From contig NZ_MLHQ01000009.1 of the NCBI RefSeq assembly GCF_001999305.1, positions 49,681 through 113,680 of the forward strand: a stretch of 64,000 bases of DNA, in the 5' to 3' direction. Under the pieces are notes generated by a model. The model searched no databases. It was not told the DNA's origin and worked only from the letters and a program-made list of their open reading frames with translations. Position 1 is the first letter of the stretch. Each line of letters starts with the position of its first letter. The DNA is from Rodentibacter myodis. Lineage in GTDB: Bacteria; Pseudomonadota; Gammaproteobacteria; Enterobacterales; Pasteurellaceae. The translations under genes were made by a program, and so were the position numbers. Below are positions 32,295 through 44,217 of the stretch, in pieces.

Positions 32295-32295
32295 T

Positions 32296-32907
32296 TTAGC
32301 CTCCACTACTGCGGTTTGAACTGCTTGGGGAGGTGAAACCGCCGCGAGAAATCGGTTTGCTGTTCATACTGCCGACATTCCCTTTTACTAACATCGGTTT
32401 ACCCACAGAACGGTTGGTTTGCGGTTGAATCACTTGTCCTGTCGGCGTGGAAACCGCACGATTGCTTGGGTGATAACTCGGGCCTAAAAAATTGCTGATG
32501 GCACGTGCCGCCATATATCCCATTACACCGCCGGCAATGGCAGCCCCTAAAGAGGGATCATTACTTTCCACATTAGCGGTTGTTTCTGCTCCGCTATTAT
32601 TGAGCGAATTTTCTTGATTTGCATTTTGCCATTCATTTCCTGCATTTGTATTGTCGCTATTATTGCGCAAACCTAAACCGGAAAGTGATGGGTTGTTTTG
32701 CGCCGATGTTGTTTGTTGATTTCCATTCATCGGTGCAGTTTGTGCATTTTCAGTGTTTTTATCCGCTTCACATAACTCAATTTTTTTCCAGTCAGCAAGG
32801 CAATCTTCAAGAGAATGATAGACATCGCGTTGTACTTCTTCTTCCGAGCAGCCGCCAAGTAAAGCGACAATGGAAAGGGTAACAAGAATTTGATTTTTCT
32901 TTTTCAT
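32296..32907 (-). CDS. YgiB-like lipoprotein (DUF1190)
   Basis: A 203-residue protein with a lipoprotein signal peptide (lipobox LGGC, Cys20), a conserved Cys pair in YHSLEDCLADWKKIELC, then a long Asn/Gln/Ser-rich low-complexity stretch, a glycine-rich hydrophobic segment (AAIAGGVMGYMAARAI) and a Ser/Gly-rich tail ending SSGG. This layout matches DUF1190 proteins such as E. coli YgiB. It overlaps the upstream HAD phosphatase gene by four bases (ATGA) and precedes the ygiC-like gene by one, so the three are one operon. Function is unknown. Confidence 0.8.
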   Translation of the reverse strand: MKKKNQILVTLSIVALLGGCSEEEVQRDVYHSLEDCLADWKKIELCEADKNTENAQTAPMNGNQQTTSAQNNPSLSGLGLRNNSDNTNAGNEWQNANQENSLNNSGAETTANVESNDPSLGAAIAGGVMGYMAARAISNFLGPSYHPSNRAVSTPTGQVIQPQTNRSVGKPMLVKGNVGSMNSKPISRGGFTSPSSSNRSSGG

Positions 32908-33608
32908 AGTTTAAGGAGTTCGGTTAATTGATTGATTTCTAAAGTAGGTAAAAGGGTTGCTTCGGCAAAAGCCGACAGTGTTTTTTCCGACAAATTAATC
33001 CAAACCGCTTGGCAACCGGCTTGAATTGCCCCTTGTACATCCGTTGTAAGGTTGTCGCCAACGTGCAAAATTTCTTGGGGGGTGACATTGAAATAATCTG
33101 CCGTTTGGTGGAATAAATCCTCGTGTGGTTTTGCTCTGCCGTGTTCACCGCCACGCAAAATAAGATCAAAGGGGGGTAAGCCAATAAGCGAGGGATCAAC
33201 ATTTCCGTTGGTAATCACACTGAGCTTATAATCTTTTTTTAAGGCATTCAAAACCACAGATGTTTCTTGAGGAAGATGAATTTGATGTCGCCAATATAAA
33301 AATTCCTGCATTGCAAGGGGTAAAGTGCGGTCAATTTCAGCGGAGTTTTTGCCTTTTTTAATCAGCAATTGACGCAATGTTTCTTTACGCCATTCCGTCA
33401 CATCTTCGCTTAGCAATGGATTTTCCAAGGCAATTTTCTCTTTTTGCTCAAGCCATTCTTTTTCGAGAGTGGGGCATTGAGTGAGATCTTGCACGTATTG
33501 TAAAAACTTTGCCACCGCAGTGCGAATGACTTCACGGTTATCATAAAGGGTATCATCCAAATCAAAGCTGATGACTTTAAACGGTTGGAGGTTACGGTAA
33601 AATTTCAT
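32904..33608 (-). CDS. yigB: HAD-family phosphatase, YigB-like
   Basis: A 234-residue HAD hydrolase. The catalytic motif DLDDT (Asp16 nucleophile, Asp18 acid) lies in VISFDLDDTLYDNR, motif II in VITNGN, and motif III/IV in KPHEDLF and HVGDNLTTDV. The N-terminal KFYRNLQPFKVISFDLDDTL and the C-terminal ILHVGDNLTTDVQGAIQAG follow E. coli YigB, which dephosphorylates the riboflavin precursor and FMN. The gene ends in an ATGA overlap with the lipoprotein gene and starts directly after the DUF2251-type gene. Substrate assignment is by similarity only. Confidence 0.8.
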   Translation of the reverse strand: MKFYRNLQPFKVISFDLDDTLYDNREVIRTAVAKFLQYVQDLTQCPTLEKEWLEQKEKIALENPLLSEDVTEWRKETLRQLLIKKGKNSAEIDRTLPLAMQEFLYWRHQIHLPQETSVVLNALKKDYKLSVITNGNVDPSLIGLPPFDLILRGGEHGRAKPHEDLFHQTADYFNVTPQEILHVGDNLTTDVQGAIQAGCQAVWINLSEKTLSAFAEATLLPTLEINQLTELLKL

Positions 33609-34028
33609 TTATTTAATCGTTGGTACGCCGAGCCATTGTTCGGCTTTGTCATTGGTAAGTTCTTCCCGTGTCCACATACTCATTAAATCAGGTTGTGGAT
33701 ATTTGCTGCTGTTGTAACCGACCAAGCGGGCAAAATCAAAAACGGCGTGTGGATAACCATTAATCAACAGTAATGCCAAATAACCACTTTCATCCCAACA
33801 AATTTCCAATTTACGGGCTTCGTGATGATTAGAGGTAGAATCCACATTATAAACGTGCAATACATCGACAATAGGTTGTCCGTTTTGACGCATATCAAGG
33901 GCATAAAAATAACCGGTTTCCCCGTCATCTTCAAACATCACGGCAAAGTGATCGTGCGCGGTGGAATGTGTGCCAACTTGTTTTGGCGTACCGAGAAAGA
34001 GTTCGTCTTCAAGGGTGAGATGGAGCAT
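33609..34028 (-). CDS. Small conserved protein, probably DUF2251
   Basis: A 139-residue soluble protein without signal peptide or membrane segment. It contains FAVMFEDDGETGYFYALDMR, VDVLHVYNVD and a C-terminal tryptophan-rich end (MWTREELTNDKAEQWLGVP). The pattern recalls DUF2251 proteins of Pasteurellaceae, but I recognise it only loosely and no function is known. It heads the operon leading to the HAD phosphatase, DUF1190 lipoprotein and YgiC-like enzyme. A bidirectional terminator separates it from eno. Confidence 0.6.
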   Translation of the reverse strand: MLHLTLEDELFLGTPKQVGTHSTAHDHFAVMFEDDGETGYFYALDMRQNGQPIVDVLHVYNVDSTSNHHEARKLEICWDESGYLALLLINGYPHAVFDFARLVGYNSSKYPQPDLMSMWTREELTNDKAEQWLGVPTIK

Positions 34029-34054
34029 TTTCTTTCCTTAACATTAATAGAAAA

Positions 34055-34084
34055 ACACCGCACTTTCTTTCAAAAGTGCGGTGT
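34055..34084 (-). terminator. eno terminator of paired uptake signals
   Basis: ACACCGCACTTT and AAAAGTGCGGTGT form a 12-bp stem between eno and the downstream DUF2251-type gene. Confidence 0.8.
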
Positions 34085-34107
34085 AGTTTAGTCTAAATCA
34101 ACGAAAA

Positions 34108-35463
<1,356 letters not shown>

Positions 35464-35555
35464 CTAAATCGGGGCGTATGATAAAGCTATTTTGCTTTTT
35501 TGTCTTGCAAAAAATACACTTGCTTTGATCTTCGTCTAATTTTGATTGTAATGAA

Positions 35556-35598
35556 AAAAGTGCGGTCAAAATTTTCTTTGAATTTTAACCGCACTTTT
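35556..35598 (-). terminator. purB terminator of paired uptake signals
   Basis: AAAAGTGCGGT and ACCGCACTTTT with a loop of about 21 bases, just after the purB stop and upstream of the eno promoter region. Confidence 0.8.
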
Positions 35599-35609
35599 AT
35601 CACTTTAAA

Positions 35610-37010
<1,401 letters not shown>

Positions 37011-37628
37011 TTAAATTGTTGAATAAATTTCTTTTGCCGCGTTGACTATTCGTCCACGAAAAAATAATAACTGCCACTTGCTGCCACCGACTTGTCGCCA
37101 TAACACTGCGGCACGAATGCCGGCGAGTAAGCAAGCCCGAACTTTGTCCTGAATGCCCTGTTGTTGCAGATAATTCGCCTCGCCTACAATGTGAATTCTT
37201 CTGCCTAACGGGCTAATCACATCAATGTAAATATTCGCCATAATGGAAAGCATACGGGAATCAAGCAAATCATAATACGCCATTTGCTCCGGCAGGCGTT
37301 GAATACGTTGTGCCAGTTGAGCTTTGGCTGCTGCATTTTGGTTTAGACGACTTTCTAAGCCAAGCAAACTGCTCCAATAAGTCACAAGATTGCGATCATT
37401 TAGGGCGGTTAATTGTTCAATTAAAGTTTCCAAACCCAATTTCAAATGGCGGGCGTGTCCGTTAAAAACCGCAAGGGTATCGCTGGGTTGAATTTGCAAA
37501 AGTGAATGTAATGAAGTTTGAAAGGCATCTTGATAAATCACATCGCCTTTCATCGCAAGTTGATTGATGAGTGCGGCAGATTGGCAAACACCGGCGAGTG
37601 CCAGTGCCATATCGTGATAATTTTTCAT
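37011..37628 (-). CDS. hflD: HflD, high-frequency lysogenization protein homologue
   Basis: A 205-residue, mostly helical peripheral membrane protein. In E. coli, HflD binds phage lambda CII; the host role is unclear. The N-terminal MALALAGVCQSAALINQLA and the C-terminal AGIRAAVLWRQVGGSKWQLL, then FFRGRIVNAAKEI, are family signatures. It forms an operon with purB. In E. coli mnmA lies upstream, but here the divergent trpS does. Confidence 0.9.
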   Translation of the reverse strand: MKNYHDMALALAGVCQSAALINQLAMKGDVIYQDAFQTSLHSLLQIQPSDTLAVFNGHARHLKLGLETLIEQLTALNDRNLVTYWSSLLGLESRLNQNAAAKAQLAQRIQRLPEQMAYYDLLDSRMLSIMANIYIDVISPLGRRIHIVGEANYLQQQGIQDKVRACLLAGIRAAVLWRQVGGSKWQLLFFRGRIVNAAKEIYSTI

Positions 37629-37777
37629 AGAAACCGTGAATATAAGAATGTGATCAAATAGGCTAAATTTGCGTGCAATATAGCATTTTTGCAGGTTGTT
37701 TTGAACTCCCTCATTAAAAAAGCCCCTATCTTTTGATATGATAGCGGCAATTTACTTTTAAAGAAAAAGGACAACTT

Positions 37778-38782
37778 ATGACAAAACCAATTGTTTTTAG
37801 TGGCGTACAACCTTCCGGTGAATTGACCATCGGTAACTATCTGGGGGCGTTGCGTAACTGGGTAAAAATGCAAGATGACTATGAGTGTATTTTCTGTGTG
37901 GTGGATTTACACGCCATTACCGTTCGCCAAGATCCGATCGCGCTTCGCAAAGCAACCCTTGATGTGGTGGCACTTTATTTGGCTTGTGGTATTGATCCGA
38001 ATAAAGCAACCATTTTTGTGCAATCGCACGTGCCGGAACACGCTCAATTAGGTTGGGTATTAAATTGTTATACCTATTTTGGCGAAATGAGCCGAATGAC
38101 CCAATTTAAAGATAAATCCGCCCGTTATGCGGAAAATATTAATGTGGGGTTGTTTGATTATCCGGTCTTAATGGCAGCGGATATTTTACTCTACCAAGCG
38201 AAAAGTGTGCCGGTGGGGGACGATCAAAAACAACATTTGGAAATCACCCGAGATATTGCCAACCGTTTCAACGCCCTTTACGGCAATATTTTCACCATTC
38301 CGGAAATCTTTATCGGCAAAGCGGGCGCGCGGATTATGTCGTTGCAAGATCCGGAAAAGAAAATGTCAAAATCTGATGACAATCGCAATAATGTCGTCAC
38401 ACTTTTGGAAGATCCAAAATCCGTTGCGAAAAAAATCAAACGTGCCGTTACGGATTCTGACGAACCGCCTGTTGTGCGTTACGATGTCAAAAATAAAGCC
38501 GGTGTATCGAATTTGTTGGATATTCTTTCTGCCGTTACAGATAAACCAATTGCCGATCTTGAAAAAGAATTTGAAGGCAAAATGTACGGACATTTAAAAA
38601 CTGCCGTAGCCGATGAAGTATCTGCTTTACTCGCCGGTTTACAAGAACGTTTTAATGAATACCGAAATAACGAAGCCTTACTTGATGATGTTCTTCGTCA
38701 AGGTGCGACAAAAGCCCGTGCCAAAGCACAAGAAACATTAGCAAAAGTATATGAAGCGGTAGGCTTTGTAGCAGCAAAATAA
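37778..38782 (+). CDS. trpS: Tryptophanyl-tRNA synthetase
   Basis: Class I synthetase that charges tRNA-Trp. The 334-residue protein has the HIGH-type motif as TIGN ([14 protein letters not shown]) and KMSKS in [23 protein letters not shown] precedes the ATG. It is divergent from hflD and followed 22 bases downstream by a yfcZ-type gene, probably in the same transcript. No attenuator-like leader was seen in the 149-base upstream gap. Confidence 0.97.
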   Translation: MTKPIVFSGVQPSGELTIGNYLGALRNWVKMQDDYECIFCVVDLHAITVRQDPIALRKATLDVVALYLACGIDPNKATIFVQSHVPEHAQLGWVLNCYTYFGEMSRMTQFKDKSARYAENINVGLFDYPVLMAADILLYQAKSVPVGDDQKQHLEITRDIANRFNALYGNIFTIPEIFIGKAGARIMSLQDPEKKMSKSDDNRNNVVTLLEDPKSVAKKIKRAVTDSDEPPVVRYDVKNKAGVSNLLDILSAVTDKPIADLEKEFEGKMYGHLKTAVADEVSALLAGLQERFNEYRNNEALLDDVLRQGATKARAKAQETLAKVYEAVGFVAAK

Positions 38783-38804
38783 AAATAAAATCATAGGAGT
38801 TAAT

Positions 38805-39095
38805 ATGGCCATTCAAACCGAAAAACCAATTGAATGCGTAGGTTGTAATACTTTTGATATGAAATCGTTATTTGATAATCGCGATTGCACACAAGAAATC
38901 AATTACCTTTATGATACCCAAGCACAGGCACAAACCGCACTGGACTTTTTTACTCAAAAAGCCCGTGAAGTAGAAAGCGAGCCTTGTGATATTCAGGCTG
39001 AAATTAGCTCAACGGAAGAGGGCTATTTGTTAAAGGCGGAATTTACATTTTGTTGCCAAGCAGAATTAGTGATCTTCCAAATGAAAATTGCTTAA
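38805..39095 (+). CDS. YfcZ/YiiS-family protein (DUF406)
   Basis: A 96-residue small cytoplasmic protein with several Cys ([21 protein letters not shown]). The pattern [20 protein letters not shown] with the C-terminal [14 protein letters not shown] matches the DUF406 family (E. coli YfcZ, YiiS), whose function is unknown. AGGAGT lies seven bases before the ATG. It follows trpS closely and ends before a paired uptake signal. Confidence 0.85.
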   Translation: MAIQTEKPIECVGCNTFDMKSLFDNRDCTQEINYLYDTQAQAQTALDFFTQKAREVESEPCDIQAEISSTEEGYLLKAEFTFCCQAELVIFQMKIA

Positions 39096-39102
39096 ATGAA
39101 TA

Positions 39103-39143
39103 CAAGTGCGGCTGATTTTCTCATCAAATTTCAACCGCACTTT
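39103..39143. terminator. Degenerate uptake-signal pair, bidirectional terminator
   Basis: AAGTGCGGC and ACCGCACTTT form an imperfect stem between the convergent yfcZ-type and DUF1232 genes. The left arm has one departure from the uptake consensus. Confidence 0.55.
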
Positions 39144-39145
39144 CA

Positions 39146-39310
39146 TCATTTAGAAAATAAGATTTTGATTAATAACCAAACCGCTGCGGCATCGTCCACC
39201 AAACCTAAAGGGCCAAGTAGGGCTTCCGGCAGAATATCAATAGGGCTAAATAGATAAATCAAAATCAGTATGACTTTGAGCAATTTGATTTTATTGAAAC
39301 GGGAAAACAC
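39146..39310 (-). CDS. Small DUF1232 (YkvA-like) membrane protein, 54 aa
   Basis: A short gene read directly from the minus strand. It starts with GTG at 39308-39310 behind TGAGG and ends with TGA at 39146-39148. The product contains KVILILIYLFSPIDILPEA, followed by LGLVDDAAAVWLLIKILFSK. The pattern SPIDILPE-x6-LGLVDD is the core of DUF1232 proteins, which span the membrane once or twice; function unknown. It starts ten bases after the ferredoxin stop and is probably co-transcribed. Its shortness and GTG start make it easy to miss. Confidence 0.75.
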   Translation of the reverse strand: MFSRFNKIKLLKVILILIYLFSPIDILPEALLGPLGLVDDAAAVWLLIKILFSK

Positions 39311-39319
39311 AAGGCAACC

Positions 39320-39598
<279 letters not shown>

Positions 39599-39663
39599 TC
39601 AAAAATAGAAAGCGGCGAATTATAGACGACAAATGTAGCCTTGACAAAAACTAAGCTAATTTT

Positions 39664-40386
39664 ATGAAAAAACAGATTTCGACACTTTCCCTTATTTTTC
39701 TTGTGGCGTTGAGCCTTTGGCAATATTTTACCGAAGGGCAAAACACACATTCTTCTCAATCCACCTTGCAAAATGAGGTTTCTCAAACAGACAAAAGTGC
39801 GGTCAAAAATGAGGCTGTTTTTGCCGATTATGATGTTGCTTTGCGTGAGGACCCTATCGGACAAAATACCAATGCACCGGTGGATTATTATATGTTGGCA
39901 CTTTCTTGGTCGCCGGGCTTTTGCCATTCTCAATATGAAAAATATGGCACTCAACTTCCCGCGGCTTCGCAATATCAATGTGAAATTAACCGCACTTTCG
40001 GTTGGGTGGTTCACGGCTTGTGGCCGCAAAATGCCAATGCCCGTTCGGTGGCGGACCATCCGCGTTTTTGCAAAGGTGATTTACCTGCCTTGCCACAATC
40101 AACGATAGCGCCTTATTTGAGCATTTCACCCGGTGCGAAATTGTTGCAGGGGGAATGGGAAAAACACGGCAGTTGTGCTTTTGACAGTGCGGAACAATAT
40201 TTCGCCAAAGAACAGGAATTGTTTGATGCATTACGTTTACCAAAAGAAAATCTAAGCCGAAGTGAATTGTTCCGCTGGATGATACAACACAATCCCCAAC
40301 TAAAAAATGCTTATCTTGGGGCAGCTCGTAATGAATTATTTATTTGTTATAACAAGCAATGGCAGGTGATAGATTGCCAAAAGTAA
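39664..40386 (+). CDS. RNase T2-family ribonuclease (RNase I-like), membrane-anchored or exported
   Basis: A 240-residue secreted ribonuclease. Residues 1-20 (KKQISTLSLIFLVALSLWQY) form a signal peptide or anchor. Both catalytic segments are intact: CAS I as FGWVVHGLWPQ with His117 and CAS II as GEWEKHGSC with Glu164 and His168. Cysteines fit the family disulfides. E. coli RNase I is periplasmic and degrades RNA without base preference. Two uptake signals lie inside the gene, one in the linker after the anchor. No partner gene is apparent. Confidence 0.9.
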   Translation: MKKQISTLSLIFLVALSLWQYFTEGQNTHSSQSTLQNEVSQTDKSAVKNEAVFADYDVALREDPIGQNTNAPVDYYMLALSWSPGFCHSQYEKYGTQLPAASQYQCEINRTFGWVVHGLWPQNANARSVADHPRFCKGDLPALPQSTIAPYLSISPGAKLLQGEWEKHGSCAFDSAEQYFAKEQELFDALRLPKENLSRSELFRWMIQHNPQLKNAYLGAARNELFICYNKQWQVIDCQK

Positions 40387-40410
40387 TGCGGATTTCTTTG
40401 ATCTAAATCG

Positions 40411-40438
40411 TTACAACCTAGTCATAACTGGGTATAAT
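40411..40438 (+). promoter_or_regulatory. pgk promoter
   Basis: TTACAA at 40411-40416 and TATAAT at 40433-40438, spaced by 16 bases, 39 bases before the pgk ATG. Confidence 0.65.
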
Positions 40439-40477
40439 ACGCCACGTTTTAATTTTAACTAACAAAGAGGATAGATT

Positions 40478-41641
40478 ATGTCAGTAATCAAAATGACCGA
40501 CTTGGATTTAGCGGGTAAACGTGTATTTATCCGTGCTGATCTTAATGTGCCGGTAAAAGACGGTAAAGTCACTTCTGATGCACGTATTCGTGCCACCATT
40601 CCTACTTTAAAATTAGCCCTTGAAAAAGGCGCAAAAGTGATGGTGACTTCCCACTTAGGTCGTCCGACCGAGGGTGAATTTAAACCTGAAGATTCTTTAC
40701 AACCTGTTGTTGATTATTTGAATGAACACCTTGATGTGCCTGTGCGTTTAGTGCGTGATTACCTTAATGGCGTGGACGTGAAAGAAGGTGAAATCGTTGT
40801 TTTAGAAAACGTTCGCGTAAATAAAGGTGAAAAGAAAAACGATCCTGAATTAGGCAAAAAATATGCCGCACTTTGCGATGTTTTCGTGATGGACGCATTT
40901 GGTACGGCTCACCGTGCGCAGGCTTCAACTTACGGCGTAGCAGAATTTGCACCAATCGCTTGTGCAGGCCCGTTACTTGCTGCTGAATTAGATGCGTTAG
41001 GTAAAGCATTAAAAGAACCGGCTCGCCCAATGGTAGCAATTGTGGGTGGTTCTAAAGTGTCAACCAAATTAGAAGTATTAAACTCCCTTTCTAAAATTGC
41101 CGACCAAATTATTGTCGGTGGCGGTATTGCCAATACTTTCATTGCGGCGGCGGGTCATAATGTCGGTAAATCTTTATATGAAGAAGATTTAATTCCGGTT
41201 GCCAAAGAGTTGGCAGCAAGCACCGATATTCCTGTTCCTGTTGATGTGCGTGTGGGGACGGAATTCTCTGAAACCGCGCCTGCGACAGAAAAATCGGTTA
41301 CAGAAGTAAAAGATGATGAATCTATCTTCGATATTGGTGATAAATCGGCAGAACAATTAGCCGAGATTATCAAAAATGCGAAAACCGTGTTATGGAATGG
41401 TCCGGTTGGCGTGTTTGAATTCCCGAATTTCCGCAAAGGAACAGAAATCATTTCTCACGCTATTGCAAACAGTGATGCGTTCTCAATCGCCGGTGGTGGT
41501 GATACATTGGCCGCTATCGATTTATTCGGTATTGCCGATAAAATTTCTTACATTTCAACCGGTGGTGGTGCATTCTTAGAATTTGTTGAAGGCAAAGTCT
41601 TACCGGCAGTGGAAATTCTTGAAAAACGTGCAAACGGTTAA
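40478..41641 (+). CDS. pgk: Phosphoglycerate kinase
   Basis: Transfers phosphate from 1,3-bisphosphoglycerate to ADP in glycolysis. The 387-residue protein has the family stretches [28 protein letters not shown], the nucleotide-binding GGSKVSTK and the C-terminal [11 protein letters not shown] with [14 protein letters not shown]. It is followed by a hairpin and then fbaA, the usual pgk-fbaA pair. RBS AGAGGAT lies upstream. Confidence 0.98.
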   Translation: MSVIKMTDLDLAGKRVFIRADLNVPVKDGKVTSDARIRATIPTLKLALEKGAKVMVTSHLGRPTEGEFKPEDSLQPVVDYLNEHLDVPVRLVRDYLNGVDVKEGEIVVLENVRVNKGEKKNDPELGKKYAALCDVFVMDAFGTAHRAQASTYGVAEFAPIACAGPLLAAELDALGKALKEPARPMVAIVGGSKVSTKLEVLNSLSKIADQIIVGGGIANTFIAAAGHNVGKSLYEEDLIPVAKELAASTDIPVPVDVRVGTEFSETAPATEKSVTEVKDDESIFDIGDKSAEQLAEIIKNAKTVLWNGPVGVFEFPNFRKGTEIISHAIANSDAFSIAGGGDTLAAIDLFGIADKISYISTGGGAFLEFVEGKVLPAVEILEKRANG

Positions 41642-41652
41642 TTTTATTTTTC

Positions 41653-41674
41653 CCCTCTCTTTGTTAAGAGAGGG
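41653..41674 (+). terminator. pgk-fbaA intergenic hairpin
   Basis: CCCTCTCT-TTGTTA-AGAGAGGG, an 8-bp perfect stem. The following bases are only moderately T-rich, so it may be a partial terminator or an RNA-processing site that sets different pgk and fbaA levels. Confidence 0.55.
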
Positions 41675-41730
41675 TTCTTCATTCTTCAACGGTGAGTATT
41701 AATTCACCCAGCACATAAGGAAAAAGCAAA

Positions 41731-42810
41731 ATGGCTAAATTATTAGATATCGTAAAACCGGGCGTATTAACCGGTGATGATGTTCAAAAAGTATTCGCTT
41801 ATGCGAAAGCGAACAATTTCGCAATCCCTGCGGTAAACTGCGTGGGTTCTGACTCTGTAAATGCGGTATTAGAAACGGCGGCGCGCGTAAAAGCACCGGT
41901 GATTATTCAATTCTCTAACGGTGGTGCGTCTTTCTATGCCGGTAAAGGTATCAAACCGACTTCCGGTACACGTGCGGATGTGTTAGGTGCAATCGCCGGG
42001 GCAAAACACGTTCACGCCCTTGCAGAAGAGTATGGCGTGCCGGTGATTCTTCACACCGACCACGCTGCTAAAAAATTACTTCCGTGGATTGACGGTTTAC
42101 TTGATGCCGGTGAAAAACACTTTGCAGAAACAGGCAAACCATTATTCTCTTCCCATATGATCGATTTATCTGAAGAACCGATGGAAGAAAATATGGCAAT
42201 CTGCCGTGAATACCTTGCCCGTATGAGCAAAATGGGAATGACCCTTGAAATCGAAATCGGTATCACCGGTGGGGAAGAAGACGGCGTAGATAACTCTGAT
42301 GTAGATGAATCCCGTTTATATACCCAACCTTCAGACGTATTATACGTTTACGATCAATTAAATCCGGTTAGCCCTCGTTTCACTGTGGCGGCTGCATTTG
42401 GTAACGTACACGGTGTTTACAAACCGGGTAACGTAAAATTAAAACCGTCTATCTTGGGTGCGTCACAAGAATTCGTTTCTAAAGAACGTAATCTTCCGGC
42501 GAAATCAATCAACTTCGTGTTCCACGGCGGTTCCGGTTCTTCTCGTGAAGAAATCCGTGAAGCGATCAGCTATGGTGCAATCAAAATGAACATTGACACC
42601 GACACCCAATGGGCATCTTGGGACGGTATTTTAAACTTCTATAAAGCGAACGAAGCCTATCTTCAAGGTCAATTAGGTAACCCTGAAGGCCCTGACGCAC
42701 CAAACAAAAAATACTACGATCCACGTGTTTGGTTACGTAAAATGGAAGAATCAATGTCTAAACGCTTAGAGCAATCTTTTGAAGACTTAAATTGTGTTGA
42801 TGTTTTATAA
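41731..42810 (+). CDS. fbaA: Fructose-bisphosphate aldolase, class II
   Basis: Zn-dependent aldolase that splits fructose-1,6-bisphosphate. The 359-residue length matches the class IIA enzyme. The zinc and catalytic region is ILHTDHAAKKLLPW, followed by EIEIGITGGEEDGVD, NVHGVYKPGNV and FHGGSGSS. A strong terminator follows. Downstream genes concern surface polysaccharide, so glycolysis ends here. Confidence 0.98.
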   Translation: MAKLLDIVKPGVLTGDDVQKVFAYAKANNFAIPAVNCVGSDSVNAVLETAARVKAPVIIQFSNGGASFYAGKGIKPTSGTRADVLGAIAGAKHVHALAEEYGVPVILHTDHAAKKLLPWIDGLLDAGEKHFAETGKPLFSSHMIDLSEEPMEENMAICREYLARMSKMGMTLEIEIGITGGEEDGVDNSDVDESRLYTQPSDVLYVYDQLNPVSPRFTVAAAFGNVHGVYKPGNVKLKPSILGASQEFVSKERNLPAKSINFVFHGGSGSSREEIREAISYGAIKMNIDTDTQWASWDGILNFYKANEAYLQGQLGNPEGPDAPNKKYYDPRVWLRKMEESMSKRLEQSFEDLNCVDVL

Positions 42811-42834
42811 TCCACAAAAATAACATAAAATACG

Positions 42835-42860
42835 ACCGCACTTTTGAGTGCGGTTTTTTT
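42835..42860 (+). terminator. fbaA terminator
   Basis: ACCGCACT and AGTGCGGT with a very short loop followed by a run of T, a classic intrinsic terminator built from uptake signals. Confidence 0.9.
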
Positions 42861-42870
42861 ATCTTCCGAT

Positions 42871-42935
42871 ATTATGTCGCCCTTGCCCAACGAACGAATA
42901 TTGGGGCATTTATTTTTGGGCGTTTTCAACATAAT
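42871..42935. repeat. Possible short member of the MITE-like family
   Basis: ATTATGT at 42871-42877 and ACATAAT at 42929-42935 are inverted, with GC-rich shoulders (CGCCCTTGCC, GGGCG). At 65 bp it is shorter than the other copies and the match is limited to the ends. Confidence 0.3.
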
Positions 42936-42960
42936 ACCGTTATTTTTCGAGTAACCATTT

Positions 42961-44217
42961 ATGCAAATCTCTAAACAAAATCTTCTGCCTTTGCTTGCCA
43001 ACTTCAGTATTAGTTTTTTCTTTTTATCCGTTCTTAGCTTTAAAGGCGGACATAATGTCGCCCCCTTTTTATTGATCGCATTAGGCGTAGGCTATGGTAT
43101 TTACGGCTTAATTAAAAAATTTCAATGGAATTTATCAAAAGAAGAAAAATGGCTGATTTATAGCTACATTTTTTATTTTGCCGTTTTCCTACTTTCATTA
43201 TTAATTAATGGTGGAAAAGGGCGAGAGCTGGATAATCCAAGCCGTGCAGTCTTACTGATTCCTGCTTTTATCCTTTTATTAAGAATGCCTTTGAAATTTT
43301 GTGCATTGATTTATGCCATTCCTTTAGGTTCTGTCATTGCAGGCTTGGTTGCCCTTTATGATAAATTTATCTTACATAGCCAAATGGCATATTCGCCCCG
43401 CACAATGCATATTCAAGGGGGCGATATTGCAATGTCATTAGGGCTATTTAGTCTTGTGGTGGGATTATATTATTGGCAAAAATCACAACGAAAAATGACA
43501 GCACTTTGCATTGTGGCTTCACTCTTTGGGGTATTAGGCAGTATTCTTTCAACGGCACGTGGCGGATGGATTGCCTTGCCTATTATGGTTTTCGCAATGC
43601 TATGGATTTATCGCCGTTTTCTTTCAAAAGGTTTTTTCTTTGGATTAATTAGCTTATTTGTCATTGCTATTATCGGGGTAACCAATATGCCAAATAGCCG
43701 AGTGATGGAACGCTTGCATTTTATTCAAAATGATATTGCCCGTTATGAAAAAAATAATGCGAATACCTCCCTTGGGGCGCGTTTTGAAATGTGGAAAAGT
43801 GCGGTTTTAATGATAAAAGAAAAACCGATTTTAGGCTGGGGAACGATTGGTGCAACGGAAAAACGTAAGCAGGATGTCAAAACAAAAACAGTATTAGGCA
43901 ATATTGGGCAATTTGATCACGCACATAATCAATATCTTGATGATTTTTCTAAGCGGGGCATTGTGGGATTTCTTGCTTTCCTTGCTATTTTACTTGTGCC
44001 GTTACGCCAATTTAGTTTCCGTTTAAAGAGTACTTCTTCAGAAGTTAAATTGCTTGCCACATTAGGAACGGTGCATATTCTTTCAGTAATGATTTATTGT
44101 TTGAGCCAAGGCTTCTTTACTCATAATTCAGGCAATATTTTCTATTTCTTCTTAACGATTGTGTTTTATGCAATGTTAAAACAAGCCGAGAAGCCCGTTG
44201 TAATGGAGTCAAAATAA
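42961..44217 (+). CDS. O-antigen ligase-family membrane protein (WaaL-like)
   Basis: A 418-residue polytopic membrane protein with about ten hydrophobic segments and the Wzy_C/O-antigen-ligase pattern: a central ARGGWIALPIM and, before the last helices, GARFEMWKSAVLMIKEKPIL, then GWG and a His-rich FDHAHNQYLDDFSKRG. Such proteins join glycans to lipid A core or polymerise them. The stop overlaps the start of the GT9 gene (ATAATGA), so the two act together in lipooligosaccharide synthesis. Whether it is a true ligase, with an O-antigen or single glycan as donor, is open. Confidence 0.8.
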   Translation: MQISKQNLLPLLANFSISFFFLSVLSFKGGHNVAPFLLIALGVGYGIYGLIKKFQWNLSKEEKWLIYSYIFYFAVFLLSLLINGGKGRELDNPSRAVLLIPAFILLLRMPLKFCALIYAIPLGSVIAGLVALYDKFILHSQMAYSPRTMHIQGGDIAMSLGLFSLVVGLYYWQKSQRKMTALCIVASLFGVLGSILSTARGGWIALPIMVFAMLWIYRRFLSKGFFFGLISLFVIAIIGVTNMPNSRVMERLHFIQNDIARYEKNNANTSLGARFEMWKSAVLMIKEKPILGWGTIGATEKRKQDVKTKTVLGNIGQFDHAHNQYLDDFSKRGIVGFLAFLAILLVPLRQFSFRLKSTSSEVKLLATLGTVHILSVMIYCLSQGFFTHNSGNIFYFFLTIVFYAMLKQAEKPVVMESK

